From: Lytechinus pictus
Taxonomy: Eukaryota; Echinodermata; Echinoidea; Temnopleuroida; Toxopneustidae
DNA length: 64,000 nucleotides
Reading direction: 5' to 3'
Assembly: GCF_037042905.1 (NCBI RefSeq)
Contig: NC_087249.1
Span: forward strand, 53,970,901 to 54,034,900
Below, in pieces: positions 46,189 through 56,870 of this stretch. Positions within the stretch are counted from its first letter, which is position 1. Every line of letters begins with the position of its first letter. The position numbers were made by a program, and so were the translations under genes. A model generated the notes under the pieces. It searched no databases. It worked only from the letters and a program-made list of their open reading frames with translations, and was not told where the DNA came from.

Positions 46189-46800
46189 AATCATGGACAG
46201 CAGGCCATTAAGTTTAGTGTAAATATTTGTAAATTTGTATTTTTGTATTGTATGATAGTGTGTTCTAACCTATTGTAAGATTTTCCGTAAAATCACCATG
46301 ATGGTTTCAGATTAAGTCGTAGTACGATTGACAAATAATAAAACCTGCCTTGCCTAAATCCAAGAGCTCACTTTAAAGAACCCTATTTGAACTGTTAATT
46401 ATTAATTGGAACGCATGATTCAACTTTGGAGGACATGACATATCCTAGAACCCGGAGACCGGATGAACTCTTAAAATATCAAAATATAAACTGGAACTCA
46501 AGAACTGTAAATATATCTCCACCAGTATTCAATTATTGACATTTACCATTGTTCAATATGTTGTTTGACTTTGACAGTTAATTTGGAAATTAGATATGGA
46601 GGATATTCATAATTTGTGATGTTTGTACATTTGAAATGGTATATATGTTTAACAAAATAGTCAGTGGATACTGATTTTATGACATTAGATTTGAATAATT
46701 ATTGCACTGGTTATTTGGTAGGAGTTAAGTTAAAGAAAATGAAAACAGGACAAATGAAAAGAAAATAGTTCATGTTCATCCCATCCCGTTTTCATTATCT
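46189..46800 (+). other. Non-coding 3' region of the LTR element
   Basis: About 610 bp between the pol stop and the polypurine tract. No ORF of note, no envelope-like frame. Confidence 0.7.
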
Positions 46801-46812
46801 GAAGGAGGGGGA
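46801..46812 (+). other. Polypurine tract for plus-strand priming
   Basis: GAAGGAGGGGGA directly abuts the TGT of the 3' LTR, the usual location of the plus-strand primer. Confidence 0.85.
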
Positions 46813-47930
46813 TGTCGGTGACGAAGTAGTCCTCACAGTAAAACTATATTATTTCTAAATGATAGGTGTGTACCTAAGATTAAAGAATGCATGTGAAAGT
46901 CCTAATGGTATATACAGTAACCCATTTCACATGCAAGAATTTACGTTCTTGCACTTGATACGTCAAGGGAGGGATAAACATTCATTACCCCTGTCTGGAA
47001 AAACACAGTTTATGTAAGAAAGTACTAAACTGCCATTGGTCAGAAAGAGTTTCTCTTTACAAAACTTTACACTCTTAAAAATGTTGGGCAACATACGGTC
47101 CACACAACAATTGGTTAAAACTTTATCCAATTCTGGGTAGTTTTACACCAATAATGTGTGCTTTGGGTGAAAACTACACAGTATTGGTGTAAAACTACCC
47201 AGAATTGGATAAAGTTTTAACCAATTGTTGTGTGGACCGTATGTTGCCCAACATTTTTAAGAGTGTAGTTCATTTCCAGACACTTATGCAAGATAGCCCT
47301 ATAGTAATGTATCATTGGCCAAAAGTGGTTATTCTTTGTAACTCTTTATATCCATCTCCAGACAAGGAACAACTTAACTTATGTAAGGGACTCCTATGAT
47401 GTGATTGGTCCAAAGAAGTTTCGTTATGTATTTCTTTAAAGGCACCTCCAAATGCTTATGTAAGGTGGTAGTGGGAGATGATTGGTTCCAAGTAGTTTCT
47501 CTATGTATCCCTTTATCTCCACCCCAAGCTAAGGAATATTATAACTTATATAAGTCAGTCCTGAGCCTTGATTGGCTAGAGTAGTTTATGTAATTTCAGA
47601 CAAGGAGAAACATAGGGTAGAGAATTCTCTATATATTCATTTATATATTTTTATGTAACAGTGGGTTACATTTATGTAACGGTACGTTATAAGTAGTGGA
47701 AGAAAAGTGACTTTTAGTCAGAAGATAGTATAGCTACGAAAGAGAGGGAGACGTATGTCTCAGAGCTGGTATTTTATTGCGCTTGTGTTGAAATATGTAC
47801 ACATGTGTGTTGAAGATTCATCTTGAAGTCTTGAACCTGTAATAAAATCAACTTCTTCTCGCAAGCTTTTAGTCACGCGGGTATTTCTTTGCGTCAAGGC
47901 GAGAATATACTTCAGCTTGGTTTCGTGACA
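46813..47930 (+). repeat. 3' LTR (carries a 196-bp MITE)
   Basis: Starts TGTCGGTGACGAAGTAG; compared with the 5' LTR it has CGGT extra near the start, a 5-bp duplication near 47306 and two extra bases near 47876. Ends at GTGACA before ATATG. Confidence 0.92.
47070..47265. mobile_element. Near-perfect palindromic MITE with TA target duplication
   Basis: Begins CACTCTTAAAAATGTTGGGC and ends with the exact inverse; inverted arms run about 85 bp each (through TTGGATAAAGTTTTAACC) around a ~25-bp centre. Flanked by TA on both sides; the 5' LTR shows the empty site CTTTAGTTC. Confidence 0.95.
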
Positions 47931-47935
47931 ATATG

Positions 47936-48915
47936 ATAATATGAATTTTGTATATTGTTTGGTGAAATAACTGCAATTGGTATTCCATATCGATTTACTT
48001 ATATTAAACTGCTTATTATTTTGTACAGATATCTGATAACTAATGATACAACTTGTAACGATTTATGTTATCTAATACTCATGTTTTCTTTTGTCTTCTG
48101 TACAATGCAGGGGTTTCCGTTTCCTGTTTCTGTTTATTGTTAATACACACCCATAGAGATATATGCAAACTAGTAATACATCTCTATGTACACACCACAC
48201 ATGTTATCTTCATGTCTCTACGCCCTTATGTTCTTCTCTTGTCGCCCTTGATGAGTGAATAGAGACCTTTCGTTTTCTGTGACTAGCCATGTGAACGTAC
48301 GAGATTAAGGAATTTTGGGAGCGCTGCGCATGCGTGAAGTAATCTGCGACGAGCCTTCTCGTTCACTGCCCAAATCTGTGACTCGTATTTGAGGGTTTTG
48401 ACGTTCGGTGTCATAGTGCTCGAACGAGCGCTAGTTCGTACATGATGACGTCATCCAAGCTTAGCAAAAATGAATGAAGCTGCATCAACATTCGAGTTTC
48501 GTTGATTCAGCAGGGCTGGTAAACTGCAAATTACTGCTTGTTACCAGCTTTTCCATTACATTTAGTGTGTCATGTTTTTAGACACTACATATCCGATAGG
48601 TAATTGATGTTCTATTTCCAAACAACTGTGTTTTTTATCGGCTTTTTGCGCAAGAGTGCAAATGTTGCACCCACAGTCGCCCCACTGATTCGTAGCGTGA
48701 TGCTACGCCTGATTCTCCGGCCGAGCATCGGCCCACGGCCCGCTCGCTATCACGCTGGTATATGCTGTGGCCTGGTACGGGTATGTCGACTTAAATCGAA
48801 ACTGTAGCGGTGTCACCACTTTCGGTGAACTACGACTACGTTGCAGTCGCAGACAATCGAAAGCTCCTTATTGGTTGCGGCCGACATTGGCCCCAACAGT
48901 GTGTGTGTGTGAGGT
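47936..48915. other. Non-coding stretch downstream of the LTR element
   Basis: No gene supported; 48300-48500 is locally CpG-richer (GAGCGCTGCGCATGCGTGAAG) and might be promoter-like, but nothing else supports that. Confidence 0.45.
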
Positions 48916-49034
48916 CAGGGGCGGATCCAGGATTTCTGTTTTAAAGGCATTTTACATTACAAATTTTTATTGTGCCTATGAAAGGGGGGGGGGCACGGAC
49001 CGGCTTTGCCCCCCCCCCCCCGGATCCGCCAGTG
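48916..49034. mobile_element. Minimal hAT-type element of ~119 bp
   Basis: CAGGGGCGGATCCAGG at the left and GGATCCGCCAGTG at the right are inverted ends; a G run at about 48985 and a C run at about 49009 face each other. The flanks are GT repeats, so a target duplication cannot be judged. Another left end, CAGGGGCGGATCCAGC, follows at 49051. Confidence 0.55.
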
Positions 49035-49234
49035 TGTGTGTGCGTGTGTTCAGGGGCGGATCCAGCTTTCGCCAATGGGGGGGGGGCGAAAAATATTTTC
49101 ATCAACATTTCTCTCGATTGGCCGCTATAATCTGATTTTTGGGTTGGTTTTTCAGGGGGTAGTCCTAACTGAAGACTGAAGTTTTAGTTTTTATTGTTAT
49201 AAACAAGATAAGGTATCTCATGTGGTCTTAATAT

Positions 49235-49775
49235 AATACGCGAGCTCGAAGCGCGAGCTCAAATTCTTTGATATTTCATGTCCTTAGACCTGAAGATTCT
49301 GAGCAGTTTTTATAATCATGAACAAAGATATAAGTATCAAACTAAACAATGTGAGCGCGAAGCGCGAGTCGAAATTTTAATAGTAATGTGAAAAGGGACT
49401 CAATTAGGAATGTTTTTAGTGATTAATGAAGAGGATACAATTATCACCAATTAAATAATGAGTGTGCGAAGCGCGAGCGAATTTTCTTTTGATATTCCGA
49501 CCTGAAACTTGACAGTCTAAGCACGTCTTTATTTAAATAAAGAACAAGCTGTGTCTCATACAATTAAATGCGAGCGCGAAGCACGAGCTTAAATTTTTAC
49601 TGACATGATAAAGGGGCATTTTGAGAAATTTTGGTAAGAATTTCCAAAGAGGATAGGTATCTCACAAATCAAACAATGCGAGCGCGCAGCGCGAGCTGAA
49701 AATTTTAATATATATTAACAATTTGTGTAAATCAAACAAAATAATGAAAGCTTGATGTGCGAGCTAAAATATTGT
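49235..49775 (-). repeat. Tandem repeat with GCTCGCGCTTCGCGCTCGC motif, cluster 2 (inverse)
   Basis: Five to six copies of GCGAGCGCGAAGCGCGAGC or decayed forms (near 49240, 49352, 49464, 49571, 49680, 49755), spaced about 105-115 bp, in the orientation opposite to clusters 1 and 3. Confidence 0.85.
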
Positions 49776-49859
49776 GTGCAAATTGATTTCAGAACTGGAT
49801 ATATTAAGTGCCATTTAATCCTCTTGATAGAGATTCATTACACAGGCAATACTTCTCTG

Positions 49860-50500
49860 GTGTGGACATATATAGATTCCGGGCTGGTGTTAAATCAACA
49901 CCGGAGTTTTTGCAGTGTACATTACCTTCTTAAGTCGGAATGTGACGTCAAAGTTAGGACGTCTTGCGCAGTGCACCTCCCACTCCCCCCCCCCATTAAA
50001 ACGCTCTGGCGCCGCCCCTAAAGCCTTAGAATAAAGAAAAAATGAAATCAAGTAATAAGGCAGAAAGAAAAAGTCCCCCACATATACCATTGTAATCGAC
50101 ACCCCTGATTGCTCGACAGTTATCCTACCCGACATAGATCCCTTACAATTTGCCTATGGGCCCAGGGTAGTGTATTGTCAGCTCCATTGTTCATCATTAT
50201 CCACAAATGACTGCATTTTATCTAATGAAAATGTCACTTTTGTTAAATATGCTGACGATATGGCTATTATTGGTAAGATTCTAAATATTGTGGAAAATAG
50301 GATAAGAGAATAATGGTACACTATTAAAACGCTGTTTAAAATTCTCAGCGCATTGTTTAAGCCCGTCACCCTGACAACTATTGTTTAGACTTTTTGATTA
50401 CTGTCTTGTTTAAACTCTTAAACATGTTGTTCAAAAAGTAAAACAATTAGTTAAGTCTAAATAATAGTTGTTAGAGAATTTTTACAGTGTGCGTAGCTTA
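49860..50500. other. Non-coding stretch with MITE-like fragments
   Basis: GCTGGTGTTAAATCAACACCGG with TTTTTGCAGTGTA at 49880-49920 resembles one end of a MITE. At 50385-50490, GACAACTATTGTTTAGACTT and AAGTCTAAATAATAGTTGTT are inverted repeats. No gene. Confidence 0.45.
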
Positions 50501-50551
50501 AATTAAAGTTCTAAAGATCTAACCATTTTGAAAACTTTATAGGCCAACACC

Positions 50552-50600
50552 AGGCGCGGATCCAGGAGGGGGCCGAGCCCCCCCCCTATTTTTTGGCAAC
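50552..50600 (+). mobile_element. hAT-type left terminus with facing G and C runs
   Basis: CAGGCGCGGATCCAGGAGGG then GGCCGAGCC and a C run. Same terminal motif as 25807. Right end not found. Confidence 0.5.
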
Positions 50601-51898
50601 CTGCAAAAAAAAGTGTACTCTTTACCTTGATAGAAACGATGAAAAACAGAAAGAAAAGTAAAAAAGAGGTATTATACCCATGATGTGTAATTTACAGCCT
50701 CATACAGCCGGCCCGACCCGAAAGGAAACAAGAAAAAGGTGAGGGGAAGAATAGGAAAATATAATTTATATAAGTATAATGAAAATGACATGGAGTTTCA
50801 ATGTTTTGGAGCAAGACTATGGAACCATTCGCTTTATAGACGGTATTAACATACTTTTGCTTGTTTTCGGCGCACTTTGGGCTGTTTCAAGCCAACCCGC
50901 AATAATTTTGGACACTGGTAATTTGAAAACGAGCACATGGACCCCATAGTTTAAATATCCTAACTTCTTCAGAATATATTCCTCTACAAATCTAGAGAGT
51001 ATGATGAAAATGACATGGATTTTGAATGTTCGGGAGCAGGACTAAGGAACCATTCGTATTTTAGACATTTTGGACGGTATTAGACTTTTGCCCGAACGGT
51101 CTTATGCACATTATAGACTGTTTCAAGCCAACTCGCAACATTTTAGACACTGATAATTTGATAACGAGCACATGGAGCGCATAGTTTAAATAGTTTAACG
51201 TCTTCAGAATATATTCCTCTACAAATCTAGAGAGTATGATGAAAATGACATGGATTTTTAATGTTTGGGAGCAGAACTACGGAACCATTCGTATTTTAGA
51301 CATTTTGGACGGTATTATCTGACTTTTACTTGTTTTCGGCGCATTTTGGGCTGTTTCAAGCCAACTCGCAACATTTTAGACACTGATAGTTTAAAAACGA
51401 CGAGCACATGGACCCCATGTTTTTAATATATTTTAACGTCATCAGAATATATTCCTCTGCAAATCTAGAGAGTATGATGAAAATGACATGGATTTTGAAT
51501 GCTTGGGAGCAGGACTAAGGAACCATTCGTATTTTAGACATTTCGGACGGTATTATAAGACTTACAAGTGCTTGTTTCGGCTCATTTTTTTGGCTGTTTC
51601 AAGCCAACTCGCAACCATTTAGACACTGATAGTTAAAAAACGAGCATATGGACCCCATGTTTTTAATATTTTAATGCCTTTAGAATATATTCCTCTACAA
51701 ATCTAGAGAGTAGGATGAAAATGACATGGATTTTGAATGTTTGGGGAGCAGAACTAAGGAACCATTCGTATTTTAGACATATTATTAGACTTTTGAATGT
51801 ATTCGGCGCATTTTAGGCGATTTTCAAGCCAACTTGCAACACTTTGGACTCCAATAGTTTAAAAACGAGCACATGGACCCCGTATTTTTAATATTTTA

Positions 51899-52486
51899 CC
51901 CGGGGGGCCACTTCCATTGACAAGTGGATACCATGCGCGACCATGTGGTCTCGAAAAGCACCCTAAACACGTATTTTCCATATTCTGAAAATGCACCCCT
52001 TTTACAAGTATTGGCGTCTGAAACCCTACCCTTAACAAGTATTGGAAACAAAATGATACTCTTGGCAAGTATTCCCTGAAATGAACCCCTAAACAAGTAC
52101 AGCGATATTTTATTGTTATGTCACGGGTCCACCAGGCGGGTCCGTCGGTCGTCGGTTTTACCTTTACACACCATTTGGTTTAGTACGGCCCCACCTTCCA
52201 CACCTCCCCCTCTTGCAAATCGGACTCTAAACACGTAGTGTTGGGGCAAAAAGGACATCCTTTATAAAACATTTTAATTTTGTTTTATCATCCCCGCAAA
52301 TGTGACCTTAAACACGTAGCTTTCCTAGCGAAATAGATACCCTTTTTTCATTATTTTTGTGTTTTTGACACCCTTATCACGTTACGTACGTAACGTGCCC
52401 TATCTTGAAAAAGACATCCTTTTTACGTGTTTTTTTGGTCGCGCATGGTATCCACTCGTCAATTTAAGTGGCCCCCCCCCCCCGGG
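51899..52486. mobile_element. 588-bp transposon with ~45-bp inverted ends and 8-bp TSD
   Basis: Ends CCCGGGGGGCCACTTCCATT and the inverse of it (AAGTGG plus C run plus CCCGGG), continuing through GTGGATACCATGCGCGACCA / TGGTCGCGCATGGTATCCAC. Flanked by ATATTTTA on both sides (51891-51898, 52487-52494). The interior has several GGAAA...CAAGTATT and AACACGT(A) repeats and the palindrome ACGTTACGTACGTAACGT. No transposase. Confidence 0.88.
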
Positions 52487-52938
52487 ATATTTTAATGCCT
52501 TTAGAATGTATTTCTCTACAAATCTAGAGAGAATGATGAAAATGACATGGATTTTGAATGTTAGGGAGCAAAACCACGGAACCATTCGTATTTTAGACGG
52601 TATTATTAGACTTTTGCACGTTTTCGTCGCAATTTAGGTAGATTTCAATATTTTCAAGCCAACTCGCAACACTTTGGACACTGATAGTTTAAAAACGAGC
52701 ACATGGACCCCATATTTTTGACATTTAATGCCTTTAGAATATATTCCTCTACAAATCTAGAGAGTATGATGAAAATAACATGGATTTGGAATTGTTCGGG
52801 GGCAAAACTTCGGAACCATTTGCATTTTAGACGGTATAATTAGACTTTTGCACGTTTTGGGCGCATTTTCGGCGATTTTCATGCCAGCTCGCATCACTTT
52901 GGACATCAATAGTTTAAAAACGAGCACATGGACCCCAT

Positions 52939-53247
52939 GGCCCGTATTCTGAAGTCAGGTTTAACTTAGACCATGGTCTAACTCTGTGCTCAAATTATTG
53001 GAAGCCAAAAGTGTCAGAATTTGTATTAAGTTGTATGTTTCTGATGTTTACTGTGCTCTTTCCTGATTCATCGATGGTGCAGACAATCATCCAGTTATAC
53101 TTCCTAGACAATTATGAATGATTGTAGAGCCAAATGAGCTGGAATATTATATCTCTACTGTTAATGATTTATGTAACAATTGACTATCCATACTTAAACC
53201 ACAACTTTAAACCTGAGTTTAAGTTAAACCCAACTTCAGAATATGGT
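52939..53247. mobile_element. 309-bp MITE (CCCGTATTCTGAAG type)
   Basis: GGCCCGTATTCTGAAGTCAG, then GTTTAACTTAGACC, at the left matches the inverse of the right end (TTAAACCCAACTTCAGAATA, then TGGT). CCCAT flanks both sides, and other array units show the empty site GACCCCAT. Confidence 0.8.
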
Positions 53248-53776
53248 CCCATATTTTTAACTTCCCTACACCTATGCATTCCTCTACAATTTAGCAGAAT
53301 TTGATGAAAATGACATGGGTTTTGAAAAAAGTGCAGCATACAAAATACTTTTTTAAATTTTTGAGTAGATTCACGTTTTTGAAGATTTGCCTTTTCCGAG
53401 TTTTTGCACCATTCATGCCAAATGAGGGCGCTGCTGACTCCAAATAGATATAGTTTTACCAATTAAAAGACTTTCTCTTAGTTTGGTATACACTTTGTTA
53501 TATATCTTGAAAATTTGATGAAGTTTGATGCGGTATCCACTCAGTAAAGATGATTTAAACTCATTTGGTGAATTCGTGAGGTCTAAGAGAGGCATAATTC
53601 TCTTGATTGCGCAAATTGCATATAATTAAAATACGGCGAATTTGAAGACCCGTAGAAAAAAAATAAGCATATGAACCTATATTATTTTTGCATTTTCATA
53701 ATGCATAGATACCAAAGTAACTCTCTGCAAAATTTGGTGAAAATGACATGTACCTAATTTTAACTGTGGAACGTCC

Positions 53777-54040
53777 TTAAGTCTACTTAAAAACTCTAAT
53801 CATCACATAAATGGAAGATTGAGGAAGAGAGGCCTGGGTAAGCGCAGGGGAAGAGAGATGGGGGGTGGAGAGAGGGGGATAGAACTTCGAGAATAGAAAG
53901 AAACATTTGAGTGAGGTAGAAAGAAAAAGAGAAAGTGGTGAAGAGAAGGAGAGTGACATGAAGAACATAGAAAACAAAATATTGTCAATTATGATTGATA
54001 CTACATAAGGACATGAATATCCTATATAAGATTGTATTAT
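53777..54040. other. Non-coding spacer with purine-rich patch
   Basis: AG-rich sequence at 53820-53960 gives open frames on the minus strand by composition. No gene. Confidence 0.5.
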
Positions 54041-54398
54041 TTATTTATTCACGTTTTATTTCAACAGGGTAGCCCTTTCAGTTAGTAAACTGATTTACAA
54101 AGAGGCCCCTCAACACAAAAAACAACACAAGATTGATCTTACAACATATACATAGAATACGAAATAGAAATGGAATGAAAATACTACATACCACAACAAA
54201 TATATAAAAAAAAAAAAAACGAAAAAAGAAAGAAAAAAGTTTAAGAAGAAAAAAGAGCCTTCAAACCATTACACAAAAAAATGAACGAAGAATTACAAAA
54301 ATACAGAAATTAAGGGTTAAGGCGATTGACGGAAGCAATGTGGCGTTTCTCACAGGAAGGAGTTTGTTCCATATACAAGAACGGGTGATATTGAAAAG

Positions 54399-55615
54399 GG
54401 TTCTAGGACAATTACCCCCCCCCCCCCGGACAACTACCACCCTGACAATTACCCCCTGACAATTACCCCCCGGACATTTAACCCCGAGGACAATTACCCC
54501 CGAGGACAATTACCCCCCGAGGACAATTACCCCCGAGGACAATTACCCCCCGAGGACAATTACCCCCGAGGACAATCACACCCGGACAATTACCCCCAAG
54601 GACAATCACCCCGGACAATTACTCCCCAAATAATTACCTCTGAGGACATATACCCCAGGACAATTACCCCCGGAGGTGAAAGAAATTAAAGGACAAGTCC
54701 ACCCCAACAAAAAGTTGATTTGAATAAAAAGAGAAAAATCAAACAAGCACGACACTTAAAATTTCATAAAAATCGGATGTAAAATAAGAAAGTTATGACA
54801 TTTTTAAGTTTTGCTTATTTTCACAAAATAGTTATATTCACATCCCGGTCAGTATGCAAATGAGGGAACTGATGACATCACTCACTCACTATTTCTTTTG
54901 TATTTTATTTTATGAAATATGAAATATTCAAATTTTCTCCTCATTGTCCTGTGAAATAAAGTTTTGTCTCGCCCTGAACATAAGGAATTACCATTTTTAA
55001 CATTATATGGTTCAGTCAAGTTGGTCCTTATTGTCAAATCTGTAAAAATTAAAATGTTGTATAATTCAAACAATAAAAAACAAAAGAAAGAGTGAGGGAC
55101 ATCATTGATTCTCTCATTTGTATGTGAAAAAAAAATCAATTTGTAAATGAAAAAGTAATGAAAGCTCGTTATCCGAGCTGAAATATATTTTGTAAACTTG
55201 ATATTGTAAGCTCTATATCAGCCTATATCGAGCAAGATATGAATCTTATCGAACAGGCAATGCGAGCGCGAAGCGTCACCGAAAATTTTATATTTTTCAC
55301 TTTGTCTAGGGGGTTATTGTCCTCGGGGTTAATTTTCCGGGGTAATTGTCCGGGGGGTAAATGTCCGGGGTTAATTGTCCATGGGGTACTTGTTCTCGGG
55401 GATAATTGTCTGGGGTTTAATTGTCCGATGGGGTATTTGTCCTGGGGGTAATTGTCCGGGTGGTAATTGTCCTCGGGGGGTAATTGTCCTCGGGGGTAAT
55501 TACCCGGGGGTAGTTGTCCAGGGGTAGTTGTCCGGGGGTAATTGTCCTCGAGGGGTAATTGTCCGGGGGTAGTTGTCCGGGGGGTAATTGTCCAGGGGGT
55601 AGTTGTCCTGATACG
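54399..55615. mobile_element. Element with inverted GGACAATTACCCC minisatellite arms
   Basis: Left arm (54406-54677) repeats GGACAATTACCCCC(GA) every ~15-18 bp; right arm (55305-55612) repeats the inverse GGGGGTAATTGTCC. The 9-bp sequence ATTGAAAAG flanks it (54390-54398, 55616-55624) and the LINE reading frame resumes across it. Between the arms lies a partial AAGTCCACCC MITE (54688-55137) and one GCGAGCGCGAAGC motif. Confidence 0.78.
54688..55137. mobile_element. Truncated AAGTCCACCC MITE
   Basis: GGACAAGTCCACCCCAACAA, TTGATTTGAATAAAAAGAG, TATGCAAATGAGGG and TTTCTTTTGTATTTTATTT match 34727-35326; the right end is missing or decayed. Confidence 0.7.
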
Positions 55616-55647
55616 ATTGAAAAGATCTTTTCATGTATTGCGTTTTA

Positions 55648-56519
55648 AAGCCTGGTCACACCGCCCGAACTTTCTTGGAGCGTTCCTTGAAAGGTAGGGA
55701 GAGGGGGCCGAATTTCGACAACGCTCGTTACCGCGCACTTAATGGGGGGGGGGGGGGTAAAAACACGGGTGTTGCCTTGGCGGTGCACCGCTGAAGCCGG
55801 CGTTGCTCTAGCGTTGGTTTAACGGTAGCGAGCGTTGGTTTAGCGATGATAGGAGCGTTGATAGAGTGGCGTTCTGCACATGCGGGCCTTAGCTCGGCGG
55901 GGGTTTGAAGTTAGTTTAGCGGCATACCTCTTTTGACTACGGAGCTGAACGGATCTCTTTGATCGAAGTTCTGATAGATTCCAAATGGGCTCCTGGTCCA
56001 TTTCTTCCCGTATTTATAGCCAAATGCTGGTCCCGCTACGACACCTCCATACCAACACCAAACCAAAGCTCATCACCAATGGATCGCTGCTTCAACGCCC
56101 GATACCGTTCCAGCAATTTCGTGTCCGCTCGTAAAACGCTTACAACCGCTCCACCAAAGTTTGTGCAACGTTTAATCACCGCCCAGGCAAAGCTGGCGAA
56201 TCAGCGGCGGTCCAGCGTTCAAGATTTCTGCGTTGGCCTAACGGACTGAAGCGTCCACAAACTTGCGTCTAGCGGTGCCAAACTTTGACTGGGCGTTGTT
56301 GGAGTGGTGGTGAACTTTGCCGGAGCGGAAAATTGCCCGCTCCTCACCGCTCGCAATATTTTGTGCAGCTCAAAACTTTCGGAGAGGTAGGAGGGACCAT
56401 CAGCGGTGGCCGAGCGTATACGGCGTTGCCTTAACGGGTGCCAACTTCTGTTAAACGGTGGTGAACGGTAACGAGCGATGATGATTTTTTTTCACCGCTC
56501 CAGGGACGCTCCAGCAAAG
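55648..56519. mobile_element. 872-bp GC-rich insertion in the LINE relic
   Basis: CGCCCGAACTTTCTTGGAGC at the left is an approximate inverse of CGCTCCAGGGACGCTCCAGC at the right; TTTTA may be the target duplication (55643-55647, 56520-56524). The interior has many short related words (AGCGTTG, AACGGTAGCGAGCG, GCCGGAGCGG) in both orientations. No ORF recognised. Confidence 0.55.
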
Positions 56520-56870
56520 TTTTAGGTTTGGGTATATAAAGAGGAGAGATTAGAGCATAACATGTAGGTATATGAGGGGTTTTGAATACTATAAACTCTT
56601 TAAAATACTCAGGGGCGAGCCCGTTAATTACTTTATACGTAAACACACAAAATTGGTAATCGACTCGTATGACCGACTGCCAGTTTAATTGATTCAGTAA
56701 TGTTGTGTGAGGAGTAATAAAAAAACTCCGCATTTAAACCCAAACGTGCATATCTGTTTTGTAGACGTTGTAATTTAGAAATAAAACACTGGGAAGATTT
56801 TCCCCATAATACCAAGCCATAATCAATGTGCGGTAATATAAGACCATTGTAAAGCATGATCAAAACCTTT

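Larger units (their letters stand above)
39220..47930 (+). mobile_element. Gmr1-like Ty3/gypsy LTR retrotransposon (integrase before RT)
   Basis: Flanked by the 5-bp duplication ATATG (39215-39219 and 47931-47935). LTRs begin TGT and end ACA. Ignoring later insertions, the LTRs are about 909 and 920 bp and differ by roughly six substitutions and three small indels, so insertion is recent. Coding order is gag, zinc knuckle, protease, integrase, reverse transcriptase, RNase H; integrase upstream of RT is the Ty1/copia order but the RT, RNase H and GPY-type integrase end are Ty3/gypsy-like. This combination is the hallmark of the Gmr1 group known from deuterostomes. The copy looks defective: frame break in gag and altered protease and integrase motifs. 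No envelope gene. Confidence 0.93.
50780..53776. repeat. Array of ~235-240-bp units, interrupted by two insertions
   Basis: Units repeat TCCTCTACAAATCTAGAGAG, TATGATGAAAATGACATGGA, ACCATTCGTATTTTAGAC, CAAGCCAACTCGCAAC and AAAAACGAGCACATGGACCC (starts of the shared AAAATGACATGG near 50784, 51008, 51241, 51479, 51720, 52537, 52773, then diverged copies near 53306 and 53740). The array is broken by elements at 51899-52486 and 52939-53247. It ends with TAACTGTGGAACGTCC and TTAA, the right terminus of the element at 59073-60010. Confidence 0.88.
54041..56870 (-). pseudogene. LINE (CR1/L2-like) relic, 3' end, split by insertions
   Basis: On the minus strand 56863-56700 codes LYNGLILPHIDYGLVLWGKS and SKLQRLQNRYARL, and 56733-56530 in another frame codes LLNQLNWQSVIRVDYQF and YKVINGLAPEYFKEF; these are the thumb-region motifs of non-LTR reverse transcriptases. 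The matching C-terminus (SCIWNKLLPV) appears at about 54390-54330, and the 3' tail runs to about 54041. Two insertions (55648-56519 and 54399-55615) and at least one frameshift (near 56730) break it. Confidence 0.75.

Noticed and set aside
48604-49135. Two overlapping plus-strand frames of 67 and 122 codons
   Set aside because: The second runs through a minimal hAT-type element and its G/C runs; neither has splice context or motif support.
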